From: Talpa occidentalis
Taxonomy: Eukaryota > Chordata > Mammalia > Eulipotyphla > Talpidae
DNA length: 64,000 nt
NCBI RefSeq assembly: GCF_014898055.3
Contig: NW_023601543.1
Span: 64,493,782-64,557,781 of the forward strand
Direction: 5' to 3'
The notes beneath the pieces are model-generated. The model did not search any database and was not told the DNA's origin. It saw nothing but the letters and a program-made list of their open reading frames with translations. Positions 46,701 to 56,164 of this stretch are shown here, in pieces (the stretch's first letter is position 1; every line of letters starts with the position of its first letter). A program made the translations under genes and the position numbers.

Positions 46701-46919
46701 GCTCCCTTTTCATTCTCCTTTCTCCAAGGATGGATCCACGATCCATTCCATCGCTAAGTATGACTGATTGTCCTTCCACAAACACCGAGGACATCTGGAA
46801 CCCTCCCCACTGCTCTCCACTTCCGTGGCTGCTGCACTAGAGAAAGTCCCCTTCATCTTTCCCCTTGATTGATGGCAGCTTCTCACGACTGGTTTTCTGG
46901 CCCCCTCCACACCATGCAG
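43719..46919. other. 3.2 kb single-copy block, candidate regulatory DNA
   Basis: This is the longest stretch without any recognisable repeat. It keeps unusual amounts of CpG in places (45,700-46,060, for example GCGAAGGCAAAAGCGCTGGCGG-like text and AGCGCGC twice near 46,027-46,055). It also has AT-rich homeodomain-style motifs such as TTAATTAATA (44,811) and CTAATTAATC (45,061). No open frame here looks coding. Conserved non-coding or enhancer DNA is plausible but unproven. Confidence 0.45.
45112..45143. repeat. Perfect 16-bp tandem duplication
   Basis: CCCCTTTCAGAAACTG occurs twice head-to-tail without mismatch (45,112-45,127 and 45,128-45,143). Each unit contains the palindromic TTTCAGAAA. 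It lies within otherwise unique sequence. Confidence 0.95.
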
Positions 46920-47095
46920 CAGGTAGCATGAATTTTTAAATACCTTTCAATGTCTTCTCAATGCACTTAGGACAAAGTCCCAACTCCTTAAATGTCACAC
47001 ACGCTGTCCTTGCCTGTGTGTCCTCAGCAGCCACTGTTCCTTCCTTTGCTGTGCTCTGGACATGGGGCTTCCTTCAGTGCCTAGACTGAATAGGA
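46920..47095 (+). repeat. L2 LINE fragment
   Basis: CTTAGGACAAAGTCCCAACTCC, TTAAATGTCACACACGCTGTC, CACTGTTCCTTCCTTTGC and GTGCTCTGGACATGG follow the L2 ORF2-terminal and 3' order (GATAAAGTCCAAACTCC ...). Confidence 0.7.
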
Positions 47096-47370
47096 CAAGC
47101 TCTCACCTGCCTTAGGGCCTATTTCCGGTTGGGCTCTTGGGGACGCAGGCGCTGAGACACAGTGGCAAGGGCTTACTAGGGGGAGCACGCATGCAGGAGA
47201 GGGCAGGGTGCAGTGGAGACCTGAAAAGTGTCTGCCTGCCCTGTGGGAGAGCCCAGCAAAAGGAGCTCCTTAGGGGAGATCCACATTAAAGGAAATAAAA
47301 CCACAAGTGCCAGCCCCTTGCTTGGCCACTGATCAGGGCCACCTCAAGAGGAGAGTGACCCCAACTTAAA

Positions 47371-47662
47371 AGCTAAGAAGCCCCAGGCCTCCCTGGTGGT
47401 GCCGTGGTTGAGCCCTGGGCTGCGAAGCTGCGCACAGCCTCTCCAGCACTGGTTCCATCCCCGGCAGCCAGCGAGGGTCCCACATGGCGCGCAGACCTCT
47501 CCTGCTGCCCGCTGCTCCCCTCAACAGTGTATTTCGTCAGTCTGCCTGTTCTGTTCCCCGCTCTGGCTCTGGTGAATTCTCTCACCCTCCCACACTTCTG
47601 ACTGTACCCAGTGCTTGTATAAATAAATAAATCTTAAAAAAAAAAAAACAGCTGAGAAGCCC
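47371..47662 (+). mobile_element. tRNA-derived SINE (subfamily I), full length
   Basis: The body spans 47,386-47,649: GGCCTCCCTGGTGGTGCCG, GGGCTGCGAAGCTGCGC, CATGGCGCGCAGACCTCTCC, CTCTGGCTCTGGTGAATTC, TTCTGACTGTACCCAGTGC, AAATAAATAAATCTT plus A13. The B-box reads GGTTCCATCCC. Duplications AGCTAAGAAGCCC (47,371-47,383) and AGCTGAGAAGCCC (47,650-47,662) differ at one base. Confidence 0.94.
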
Positions 47663-47795
47663 TATGGAGGATAACAGCTGGAGGCTGCCGGCCGCCGTTC
47701 TGGTAGTTGGAAAACAACTCTTTTCTTGAAGAGGGATCTGAACATTCGGGCCTGTCCCGGAAGTCAGCACATGCTCTTCCCTTGCTCTTTTATTT

Positions 47796-47928
47796 CAGTT
47801 AATAGATGCCCCTCTAGCAGACTGTCTGTTCCGTTAGGGTGTGTGCCCAGTGCCTACCACGATGTCTGGCACATGGTAGATGCCCAACAAAAGTTTGTCA
47901 AAAGGAAGTAAAAAAATGCTAGCAAAGA
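47796..47928 (+). repeat. L2 LINE 3' end
   Basis: GACTGTCTGTTCCGTTAGGG, GTGTGCCCAGTGCCTACCAC, TCTGGCACATGGTAGATGC and CAACAAAAGTTTGTC are the L2 3' landmarks. Confidence 0.8.
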
Positions 47929-48030
47929 CAGGAGGGATGAGAGCAGAGAGGCATGGGGGGGAAGGGAGTGGGGGAGGAAAGGATGAAAGAGGGCGACAAG
48001 GAGGAACCAAGAAAGGAAAGAGGCAGGAGG
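47929..48030. repeat. Purine-rich GGGA/GGAAAG tract
   Basis: The plus strand is nearly all A/G for about 100 bp, directly after the L2 end. Confidence 0.85.
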
Positions 48031-48114
48031 AGGGGAGAAGGGAGGCCTGGGGAAGTCCAAGAGATCTAAGCTCATGACAGCGATCCTCGACCTTCTCTTG
48101 CCCCCTGTACTTGT

Positions 48115-48262
48115 CCCCAACCCCCTGTTCTCCTGCCTCTGGGTCATGGGATGTGCTGTTCTCTCTGCCTGGAATAGAGTAACCTCATGCTTTCAGGATG
48201 CTCATCATTCAGGTATCAGGGACTTCTTACTTGGGCAAGGAGTCCCTGAAGCCTTTTCCTGC
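48115..48262 (+). repeat. L2 LINE fragment
   Basis: TGTGCTGTTCTCTCTGCCTGG, AATAGAGTAACCTCATGC, GATGCTCATCATTCAGG and GTCCCTGAAGCCTTTTCCTGC follow the L2 order GCTGTTCCCTCTGCCTGGAA ... AGGAAGCCTTCCCTGAC. It lies downstream of a separate L2 3' end (47,796-47,928), so two insertions are present. Confidence 0.8.
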
Positions 48263-48284
48263 TAGAATACATCGCATCTGCCAG

Positions 48285-48960
48285 TAACAAAAGCTCAATG
48301 TAACAGCAATTAAAACAATATAACTGGCTCATGCAAATGCCCTGAGGCAGGCAGTGCCGGCTGTGTTTGGCTGTTCTCCTCAAAAAATATACTCAGGGGG
48401 CCTCCCCTGGTGGTGCAGGCGGTTGAGCGCAGCGCTGTGAAGCTGTCCGCAGCCTCTGCAGCACTGGTGCGATCCCGGCCGGCCAGCAAGGGTCAAATAT
48501 GGCGCAGCAGACCTCTCCTGTCTCGCCCGCTGCTCCCCTCAGCAGTGTATTTCAGTCAGTCTGCCTGTTCTGTTCCCTGCTCTGTCTCTGGTGGATTCTC
48601 TCACCCTCCCGCACATCTGGCCTGTACCCCGGTTCTTGTGTAAATGAATAAATAAATCTTTAAAAAAATATAGCCTCAGGACCCAGGCTCCTATCTTGTT
48701 TCATCTTGAGTGGTCTCCATTCTCAAGGTCATTTTATGATCCAAGATGGCTGCTCTGGCTGCAGTTATCACATTCACATTCCAGCCAACAGGAAAGTGGA
48801 AGGGAAAGAAGGGCAAGCCGCTTTCCTTAAAGAGAACTTCCTGAAACTTGTGCACACCATTTCCTCTTATGTCTGTTGACTAAAACTTCATGGTCATAGC
48901 TAGCTATAAGGAAGTCTGAGGAATATCTTCATCCCTGGTAGTTATATTGTTCATTAAAAT
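48285..48960 (+). repeat. Old dispersed repeat split by a SINE
   Basis: The left part (AACAGCAATTAAAACAATATAACTGGCTCATGC) and right part (TTATGATCCAAGATGGCTGC, ACATTCCAGCCAACAGGAAAG, TCCTTAAAGAGAACTTCC) read as one old element of the type also suspected at 7,325-7,640. The SINE at 48,382-48,680 lies between them. Confidence 0.4.
48382..48680 (+). mobile_element. tRNA-derived SINE (subfamily II), full length, nested
   Basis: The body spans about 48,398-48,662: GGGCCTCCCCTGGTGGTGCAG, CGCTGTGAAGCTGTCCGC, B-box GGTGCGATCCC (48,466-48,476), ATGGCGCAGCAGACCTCTCC, CATCTGGCCTGTACCCCGG, AATGAATAAATAAATCTTT plus A-run. Imperfect duplications AAAAAATATACTCAGG (48,382-48,397) and AAAAAATATAGCCTCAGG (about 48,663-48,680) flank it. 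Confidence 0.93.
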
Positions 48961-49084
48961 TTGGACTTTTGACTATCAATATAAGAAAGGATGTTGGGAT
49001 AACTCCTGGAAGTTTCTGTCAGAACCACAGTCTAAATGAGGCACCCCTGTTATTTATTTCCATAGCTTCTTTTGCCCCTCTTTC

Positions 49085-49384
49085 AATAATTCATTCCAGC
49101 TGGGCCTCCCCTGGTGGCGCAGCGGTTGAGCGCTGGGCTGCGAAGCTGCCTGCAGCAGCCTCTGCAGCGCCGGTTTTATCCCCGGCCGCCGGAGAGGGTC
49201 CCACATGGCGCGCAGACCTCTCCTGCCGCCCGCTGCTCCCCTCAGCAGTGTACTTCGGTCCATCTGCCTGTTCTGTTCCCCGCTCTGGCTCTGGTGAATC
49301 CTCTCACCCTCCCACGCTTCTGACTGTATCCAGTGCTTGTATAAATAAATAAATCAATTATTTAAAAAAATAATAATTCATCCC
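49085..49384 (+). mobile_element. tRNA-derived SINE (subfamily I), full length
   Basis: The body spans about 49,101-49,371. The A-box TGGCGCAGCGG is intact (49,115-49,125). The B-box reads GGTTTTATCCC (49,172-49,182), having lost the TTCGA core. Further landmarks are CATGGCGCGCAGACCTCTCC, CTCTGGCTCTGGTGAATCC, TTCTGACTGTATCCAGTGC and AATAAATAAATCAATTATTT with A-runs. Duplications AATAATTCATTCC and AATAATTCATCCC lie at 49,085-49,097 and 49,372-49,384. Confidence 0.94.
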
Positions 49385-49865
49385 GGTAGTACCCACTCAG
49401 AGTCTACTTTTACTCTTAGACATTTGAGTTACACGAAGGCAGTGTGCAACTTTTTACAATGCCATTTCCAATACCTAGGCACACAATTAGATTAAACAGA
49501 TATTTGTTCAATAAATGGCTGAATGAGTACTTCTCAATGTGCTCAATGAAAAGTACTTCTCAAATGTGCTACTACAACACTAGGGACATATTTTTGTTAT
49601 GGCAACCACTAGATTGCAGTATTTGTGTGTGTGTGTGTGTGATTTTTTTGTTTTTATTGGGGTATAGGAAACAGACTAAAGAATGTCACCTTAGGCTATG
49701 CCCCACCTCTCCTCCAGGGAATGACCATTAATCTTCCTGGAATGTTGTTTGTGTTGCAGTGTTTTTTAAATTGGAGTTTTATATTGAAAAATCATACATG
49801 TTTATCATTTAAATATTAATAATGCAGATATTTTCATTGTAAAACACGAAGCTCTGTAGGGGAAG
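49385..49865. other. AT-rich DNA with (GT)9
   Basis: A GT tract lies at 49,624-49,641. It is followed by GTTTTTATTGGGGTATAGGAA, which may be an antisense L1 tail end. No gene. Confidence 0.5.
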
Positions 49866-50242
49866 ATTAGATTATTGGATCCAATTCGTTCTCCCTCTAG
49901 TATTCCTCCCTACCTTTTGCTGGGTCTGCTGACAGTGGGGTTTGGTCATGTGACCCGCTTCAGCCAATGAGATGTTAGCAGAAACAAAGCAAGCAGCACC
50001 TTGAAATGTGCTTGTGCATTACACTTGTCCTCTCGTGGGCCATCATCATGAGAATTGTTTTCCCAGGGAAATAGCTGCCCCCTCCATGTGCCCATGATCA
50101 GCAGACCTGAACTCAGCACCCCAGCAAAGCTTTCCAGAGTAGCCCAGGCCAGATCAGCTAACAGACAGTTGTGTGAGTAAAACTATTTTAAGCCACTGAG
50201 GTTCAGGGTTGCTTGTTATGGCAGCAATAGCTGACTCATACA
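49866..50242 (+). mobile_element. Old LTR relic, LTR family B
   Basis: GGTTTGGTCATGTGACCCGC, TTCAGCCAATGAGATGTTAGC, AAACTATTTTAAGCCACTGAGG, TTGCTTGTTATGGCAGCAATAGCTGACTC. This order matches a common old mammalian LTR and shares its 3' end with 27,925-28,482. Confidence 0.65.
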
Positions 50243-50439
50243 TTCCCCTCTCGCCCTCCATTTCTGCTTCCTAAAAGTAATTGTGCCGATTTCCTCTCAG
50301 ACTTTTATTTTGCTTGTTCACATATATTTCTGTGTATATAACCACCTCTCTGACTAATGGTTTCGTAACCATAAGACTATGTCTTACCCATTTTTACCTT
50401 TGCCCCTGAGAATAGTGATCGAAAACTTAGTGACATGCC

Positions 50440-50615
50440 TTTAGTACTCAGTAATGTACTCACTGAGTGACTATGGCTAAGCTTATTTGCCACGCCTCAA
50501 TTTTCTTGGGTGTCTTATCTGTAAAGTGGGCATATTAAAATCTACCTTACATGGCTGTAAGAGGATGTTTGTTGGTAAGTGTAAATCTAGCAAGAACTGT
50601 CTGGCACAGAAAATA
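50440..50615 (+). repeat. MIR SINE relic
   Basis: GAGTGACTATGGCTAAGC, CCTCAATTTTCTTGGGTG, TTATCTGTAAAGTGGGC and GTAAGAGGATGTTTG with CTGTCTGGCACAG follow the full MIR order. Confidence 0.8.
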
Positions 50616-50965
50616 GAGTTGCCATCTCTCACTGTAAGAAGAGAATACCTGCAGGTTGCTGCTTAAGTAAATGTACCTGCAGTAAATAAAGGGCTTATGT
50701 GGATAGTGAAGTGATTCAGAGCCCTCTAGTTATGGAAGTCACTAGTCACCTTGGATGGACAATCTTGTCATCGTCCTTTGCTTGGAGGCTCTCTAAACCT
50801 CATAGCCAAGTTTAATGAGAGGACAAGCAGCTGGTCCTTTGGATGTCAGTTGGTGGAGGGGACAGTGCACACTGGCCCATCAATCAGGAGGCCTGGTTCT
50901 GGGGATAGTCCCAGAACTATCTCTGGCCAGTGGACAAACAACTCAGCCCAACACCAACCTGTGAG
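50616..50965. other. Single-copy DNA
   Basis: No gene recognised. A weak MIR- or LTR-like texture is not diagnostic. Confidence 0.45.
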
Positions 50966-51080
50966 CCACAGTGATGCTTTATCCCCATTTTACAGATGAG
51001 GAAACTGAGGCATGGAAAGATGGATGAGTCAACAAAGAACACATCAGTTACTGGCAGATAAGACTCTTAACCTGGCACTT
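50966..51080 (-). repeat. MIR SINE relic (antisense)
   Basis: TTTATCCCCATTTTACAGATG, AGGAAACTGAGGCATGG and a downstream CTCTTAACCTGGCACTTTCC. This is the reverse complement of the MIR core. Confidence 0.85.
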
Positions 51081-52095
51081 TCCTAATATCCCACACTGTC
51101 TCCCAGACTGTCAGAAAAATGATGTAGTCCGACCCAAGAATTGTTCTCTGCAAGTCCCATCCCCAGCCTGTCTATCTGAAGATAAAAACAACCACAAATT
51201 TGGTTTACATCTTCTTTTACTCCCTAGCCTGCTTGAGCCAAGGCTGAATGGTGCCAATTTGCCTATGGTGATTTTTATGATGTGGGCTGGGATCACTGGG
51301 GATTGTTCTGAAACCATCAAATTCATTTCAATTAGAAGTATAACTTAATGTCCAATTTTCAAACCAGATTCCCTAGGTAAAAGAAGGCCATTTTGTTTGC
51401 TGAGCTACCCCAACCCAATGAACAAGATTTCTGGGTGCCAATTACGTCCAGTTGTGCGCCCTGTATGGGGCATTTACTCCAAGTTAATAGGAGGTGCAAC
51501 TCAATCAAAAGAGGGGTAGAAGAGCCAGCCTGGAAAATGGGGGGCGGTGTGAAATTTGAACCAGTGTAGATCAATTCCAGAATGTTGCCCAGGGATTCCT
51601 AAAAAGAACCCAGGGAAAAATAAATACATCTCATCCTTATTAACACTCCAAGCCCTTAAATGAGTCCTGATGTTAATCCCTAAGAGATGCCTAAATGTCT
51701 ATTTCAAATTGCTGCCCCACTTGTCTTATAAAACAACTTGTACTTCTTTTTATTCTCTCCATGTTCAAAAATAAAGGAAATTCCTTTTGCAGTCTAGGGC
51801 CAAGGAACAACCCAGGCCTGGCTTTGATTACTGAAAGCTGGAGAATTTTGAGTGAAAGCTGCAGCCGGCTGCCAGCCTTGTTATTAGCAATAAGCATCAA
51901 GTCATTCTCGGGAGAGCAGGGGCCTTTTGAGAATGTCAGACAGCAGCCTGCACCTCCCCTCGACAGCACCTGCAGTCACCGCTGGAGGTACAAGCCTGTC
52001 CAGAACTCCATTTCCCCTTGGCTGAATCAGCAGCTGTAATCAGCAGAGAAATAACCCCTTATATTCATATAATATCTACCTACAAGCCACTCAAA
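51081..52095. other. Single-copy DNA
   Basis: No gene or repeat recognised. Opposed open frames at 51,691-52,039 (up to 114 codons) have no protein resemblance. Confidence 0.5.
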
Positions 52096-52200
52096 TTGCC
52101 ATGCTCCTGTTTAAGATTCTACAATGGCTTCCATTGTCCCTCAGAGCAAGTCCAAATGCTTGGGCTCATTGTTCCAGGTCTTGTGACAACAGATTCCACT
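52096..52200 (+). repeat. L2 LINE fragment
   Basis: AAGATTCTACAATGGCTTCC, ATTGTCCCTCAGAGCAAGTCC and AAATGCTTGGGCTCATTG match the L2 block TTCCAGTGGCTTCCCATTG ... GATAAAGTCCAAA. Confidence 0.65.
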
Positions 52201-52216
52201 TTAGTTATGCAGGAGC

Positions 52217-52323
52217 TTTTTTTTTCCCTCCCTCCCTCCCTCCCTTCCTTCCTTCCTTCCTTCCTTCCTTCCTTCCTTCCTTCCTTCCTTCCTCCTTCCT
52301 TCCTTCCTTCCTTCCTTCCTTCC
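52217..52323. repeat. (CCCT)n(CCTT)n pyrimidine microsatellite
   Basis: T9, then CCCT units (52,226-52,243), then about 20 CCTT units with one interruption near 52,291. It explains the Lys/Glu/Gly- and Ser/Phe/Leu-rich open frames seen on both strands. Confidence 0.97.
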
Positions 52324-52727
52324 ATTTAGCAGCTTTCCAGGCCAGACATTCTTTCGCAGCCTGAAAGAATTATAATGGAGAGGGTGGAAAGATGGCCAAA
52401 GCTGGAAGGTGTGGTTCAAGCCTCAGCTCTGCCCCTACTGCAGGACAAGTAGCTCACCCAGGTCACCCAGGACTCACGGCCTTTCTTGCACGCAAGACGC
52501 TGTGTTCGGCGTAGGTGATCTCATAGAGCACGTCCGCTGAGGATCTGACATCTATTTCTCACTTGGTCAATGGTCCGTCCCGTCCTATCCTTTTCCTGCC
52601 TTCCTGTCTCTATCCTAGAGATTGGGAAGAGCTAAGGTGCTCACTCTCTACCCTCTCTTTGAGCGAGCAGACATGGGAGGGATTGTGTACTTTCCGTGGA
52701 TTCACTTGATGGTGTGTAGATGATAAC
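52324..52727. other. Mostly single-copy DNA
   Basis: A weak MIR-like block (GGTGTGGTTCAAGCCTCAGC, GACAAGTAGC) lies near 52,408-52,455. Otherwise nothing recognised. Confidence 0.45.
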
Positions 52728-53079
52728 TTGCTATGGAAGAATTATGGCCCCCTCCACATCATATCATCGTGGAAGTCCCAACCTCCATTACCTCAGAATG
52801 TGACCATGTGTGGAGCGGGGCGCCTTTAAGGAAGTAATCAACAAAGTCGTTGGGATGGACCCTAAAGCAATCTGCCCAGCATCCTTATAAAAAGGGGGGA
52901 TTTGAACGCGCTGGGGATGCCTGGGCACAGAGGAAAGATCACAGGAGGACTCAGGGAGGAGGCTGGCATCTGTAAGCTGCAAAGAGAGAACTCAGGAAAC
53001 ACCAGACATGCTGACACCTTCTCTAGGGCCTCACCTCCAGAACTGCAAGAAAATAAGTTTCTGTCGCTAAAGTAAAATA
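52728..53079 (+). mobile_element. MLT1-type MaLR LTR (solo)
   Basis: AGAATTATGGCCCCCTCC, GTCCCAACCTCCATTACC and AGAATGTGACCATGTGTGG come first. Next are GACCCTAAAGCAATCTGCC, ATCCTTATAAAAAGGGGGG and GGGCACAGAGGAAAG. The end has CTTCTCTAGGGCCTCACC and CAGAACTGCAAGAAAATAAG. The MLT1 order is clear. Confidence 0.88.
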
Positions 53080-53087
53080 AAAAGACA

Positions 53088-53116
53088 TGAGGATCATCCC
53101 TTGGGGATGATCCTCA
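53088..53116. other. Perfect 12-bp inverted repeat (hairpin)
   Basis: TGAGGATCATCC (53,088-53,099) and GGATGATCCTCA (53,105-53,116) are exact reverse complements separated by a 5-base loop. It sits at the junction between the MLT1 LTR and the next LTR relic. Confidence 0.95.
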
Positions 53117-53395
53117 ACCAATGGGGGACAGGACCTGCTGGCTAGATGCTCCATCTGTCCTTCAGGACCATTCTGGGAGGCATTATGTACACTCCTCTAG
53201 AGGTCCAGGTGGAACTGAGGTGAACACCTATTTAGCACATCCTTATGTTGTCTTGTTCTCTTTTACTCTCTCACTCCCCTTGCTTCCTCTTTGGCTTCCA
53301 GAGGTCAGTTGCTAAATAAACTATCTGCCCCCAAGTCTTGGTATGGGGCTGTGTTTTCGAGGCAGCCAAAACTAAAATAACTGGCATCACCTTTC
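53105..53395 (+). mobile_element. Old LTR relic, LTR family A
   Basis: CAACCAATGGGGGACAGGACC, TTGCTAAATAAACTATCTGCC, CAAGTCTTGGTATGGGGC and GAGGCAGCCAAAACTAAAAT match the 3' half landmarks of the copy at 18,860-19,228 (GTAAACCACTTGTACTCAAATCC ... GGCAACCCAAACAAAGA). Confidence 0.6.
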
Positions 53396-53620
53396 TGCTT
53401 TCTTCTATCTTGAATGTGGGATAGTGATGTGATGGCTGGAACAAAGCAGCCATGTTGGGGTCAGTGTGAGGAAAGGGCAAAGAAGTGGCAGAAATGCCAC
53501 TGCTGACATCTTTGAGTGACTGACTCAACACCAGTAATGGCCAATTTGTAGAACAAACCTCTATTATTTTAAGATATTGTTACATGGATATTTTCTTATT
53601 TGCAACCAAACACAGACATA
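53396..53620 (+). mobile_element. Old LTR relic, LTR family B 3' part
   Basis: AACAAAGCAGCCATGTTGGGG, CTATTATTTTAAGATATTG and TTACATGGATATTTTCTTATTTGCAACC resemble the 3' end of MaLR-type LTRs (TTTTAAGCCACTG ... TTACTTGCAGCC). Confidence 0.5.
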
Positions 53621-54065
53621 AGTGATATATTAATTGTGTTGTAATATACTAGGGTCATTTTTTACTATTGAAGAAACATTGTTTATAACATGATATAGGT
53701 TTCAGGTGTCAACATCTGTATATGGTATATTATGTTCATCACTAAGTCTAGTTATCATTCATCACTATACTATACAATCAAACATTTGTACCCAGGTTTC
53801 TCATCCCTATTTCCCTTCCTTTTGGTAATCTCTAATTTATTCTTATGGTCTAAAGTTTTGTTTTTGCTTTATTTTGACTTGTCCTTTTTTGTTTCTTTAT
53901 GTACCGTGTATGAGTGAAATCATACACTGTTTGTCTTTTCTCCGCCTGACTTACTTCACTCAGCATAACACCCTCAAGGTCCATCCATATTGTTGCAAAT
54001 GGCAGGATTTCATCATTTTTTTTTTAGAGCTGACTAGTATTCCATTGTGTATATCATTTTTAATC
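53621..54065 (-). mobile_element. L1 3' fragment, antisense
   Basis: TTGGTAATCTCTAATTTATTC, ATGAGTGAAATCATACACTG, CTTCACTCAGCATAACACCC, TCCATCCATATTGTTGCAAATGGC and ACTAGTATTCCATTGTGTAT are the reverse complement of the L1 ORF2 C-terminal end and 3'UTR. An old copy without intact frames. Confidence 0.9.
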
Positions 54066-55580
54066 TCTGTGCTTTGCCCTTGGTGCTCCCTTTACCTAAA
54101 GCACATGCTCTACCGGTCTGTTGCTCTAAATTGCCTTTTTCTTTCACCAGCCAGATCAATATTCACCTCCTCCTAACTCCTTCTCACAAAAGAACCATGA
54201 TCTTTTCCCTTCTATACAATTCTTCAACACCTTTGTATGAGTAGAGGAAAATGCAGTCTTGCCCATCTCCAAGTCTGGGTTTTTTAGGCTGATCTCATCT
54301 AATTCAAGAGTTTCTCAGAGACAAGACCTGCATTCTTGAGTGTCTTCTCCAACCTTCCACATAGGATCAAAGGACCTTGTGTAAAGACAGTGGAGTCATA
54401 TGACAAATACATTTGCTTAAGTGAATTAAACTGTGGCTAAGTGTGTGAGAGACCGGACCACAGAAAGTGGTATGGGTGGCCCCACACTGATTGCTTAGGA
54501 TGGGGGAAGAGGTTCCCTTGGTCATCTTTGCTTCTTGAGTTTCTCTCGCTCTTCTAATGTGACAGACAGTCCTCTTCCACTGAGTATGACTTTAATATGA
54601 AAGGTGACATTACTATGTTTTCATGCAACTTGTCCACACAGTGCAAGCCAACTGCCTTATCTGCTGGTCTATGAAAGAGCGACCTATGCCGCCAGGGCCA
54701 GTGGCTGTGTCTGATATATGGAGAGAGTGGGGAGCTGCTCTCCAGTTTGTTACCTCTGAAGGATTTTGACTCACTAATTGATTTTCACTTGCTGATTAAG
54801 AGTAAGACTTGGACTTTTCAAACTCAAGTACTGACTTGAACCCCATGCAAGATATGAGTCCATTTTTCTCATGCCCTGCGTCCTCTCTCTTTTTATTATG
54901 CCCTGCCTCTTCCTTCACCATTTCCTCCATTCCTAAACTTGTCTCCTTTTCCCAAGTCTCAACCCACATCCTGAAGGCCCTGGCTCCTCTCCCTGACCCT
55001 GGCCGCTAGGACTCAGACATCTGGAGAGAATGTTACACTGATCTCTCTTCTCATGACTTGTCTTGCCCCCACCTCCCCTCCACAGCATGGCACCAACTGG
55101 ATGGTCTTTATGTTCCCACTAGTCCTGCCTTAGATTGGGTCCTCAGAGCCTCTCCTCAGGGCAGTTGAAACAGCCTGTTTCTAAAGGGTGACCTTGAACA
55201 AAATATTCCCTTGCTGGAAAACTTCAGTGAGTTCTCTTCTCCCACAGTGTAAAACTCAAAGTGCTACTTCATTTTTATCTAATTTCATTTTCTAGCTAAA
55301 ATAAATCATCTGTTATTGTGAAAATCTCTACATGTATCTTATGTTGCCCCCTCCCCCTTTTCTTCTCCCACACCCCCCCACCATGGAATGCTGCTCCCCC
55401 ATGTCAACCTTTGGACATTTTCCCATCCTTCAAGTGCCACATTCTGCCCTTCAGACTTCCCAGAAACCTTTGATCAAATTAAAATACCCCTCTCCACTTC
55501 ATCCAGGGCAGTATGGATTTCTGCTCCTGCATCCATCACTCTCTTGCATTGTATCTATTTATGTATGTAGATGCTTTCCT
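54066..55580. other. Unique or deeply eroded DNA
   Basis: Part (54,066-54,235) looks like L2 (GTGCTCCCTTTACCTAAAGC, TCACCTCCTCCTAACTCC). A further L2-like piece may lie at 55,185-55,470. No gene recognised. Confidence 0.45.
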
Positions 55581-55894
55581 AAGGTGTTACCAGTTTTCTT
55601 TTTTCTTTTTTTTTTTTTTAAGATTTACTTATTTATTTATACAAGCACTGGGTACAGTCAGAAGTGCGAAAGGGTGAGAGAATTCACCAGAGCCAGAGCG
55701 GGGAACAGAACAGGCAGACTGACGAAATACACTGCTGAGGGGAGCAGCGGGCGTGGCAGGAGAGGTCTGCGCGCTATGTGGGACCCCCGCCTGGTGGCCG
55801 GGGATCAAACCTGCGCTGCACAGGCTGCGGGCAGCTTCGCAACCCAGCGCTCAACCGCTGCGCCACCGGGGAGGCCCAAGGTGTTACCAGTTTT
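55581..55894 (-). mobile_element. tRNA-derived SINE (subfamily I), full length, antisense
   Basis: On the minus strand: GGGCCTCCCCGGTGGCGCAG, GCGGTTGAGCGCTGGGTTGC, B-box GGTTTGATCCCC, CGCGCAGACCTCTCC, CTCTGGCTCTGGTGAATTC, ACTGTACCCAGTGCTTG, AAATAAATAAGTAAATCTT plus A-tail. A perfect 17-bp duplication, AAGGTGTTACCAGTTTT, lies at 55,581-55,597 and 55,878-55,894. One of the better preserved copies. Confidence 0.95.
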
Positions 55895-55954
55895 GTAGAA
55901 AGCATTGATGCCTGTACATGCACATATAATGTCTCATGAACCATTGTAGTTAAC

Positions 55955-56105
55955 ACTTATGCACTGTGCCATCCTCATTCCCTGCATTAATGTATTGAGT
56001 TTTCACAATGGGTGAACAAGTCTGATATCCCATTTTTCAGATGAAGAAACTGAGACCCAGCAGGTTGAGTCACTAGTCCAAGTTTCCCCCACTAGCAAAA
56101 AACAC
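55955..56105 (-). repeat. MIR SINE relic (antisense)
   Basis: GATATCCCATTTTTCAGATG, AAGAAACTGAGACCCAGC and AGGTTGAGTCACTAGTCC are the reverse complement of the MIR core. Confidence 0.85.
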
Positions 56106-56164
56106 CCTCTTCTGTGAGTCATGGATTTTAATCTGCAAGAGCAATGAATGTATAGAAGAGTTTC

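Noticed and set aside
52018..52419. Repetitive SFLP and KEGR type peptides
   Set aside because: Direct translation of the CCTT/GGAA microsatellite.
55332..55898. 188-codon frame ending in a SINE
   Set aside because: About half is antisense SINE sequence and the rest is L2-like or unique DNA. It is opened by chance.
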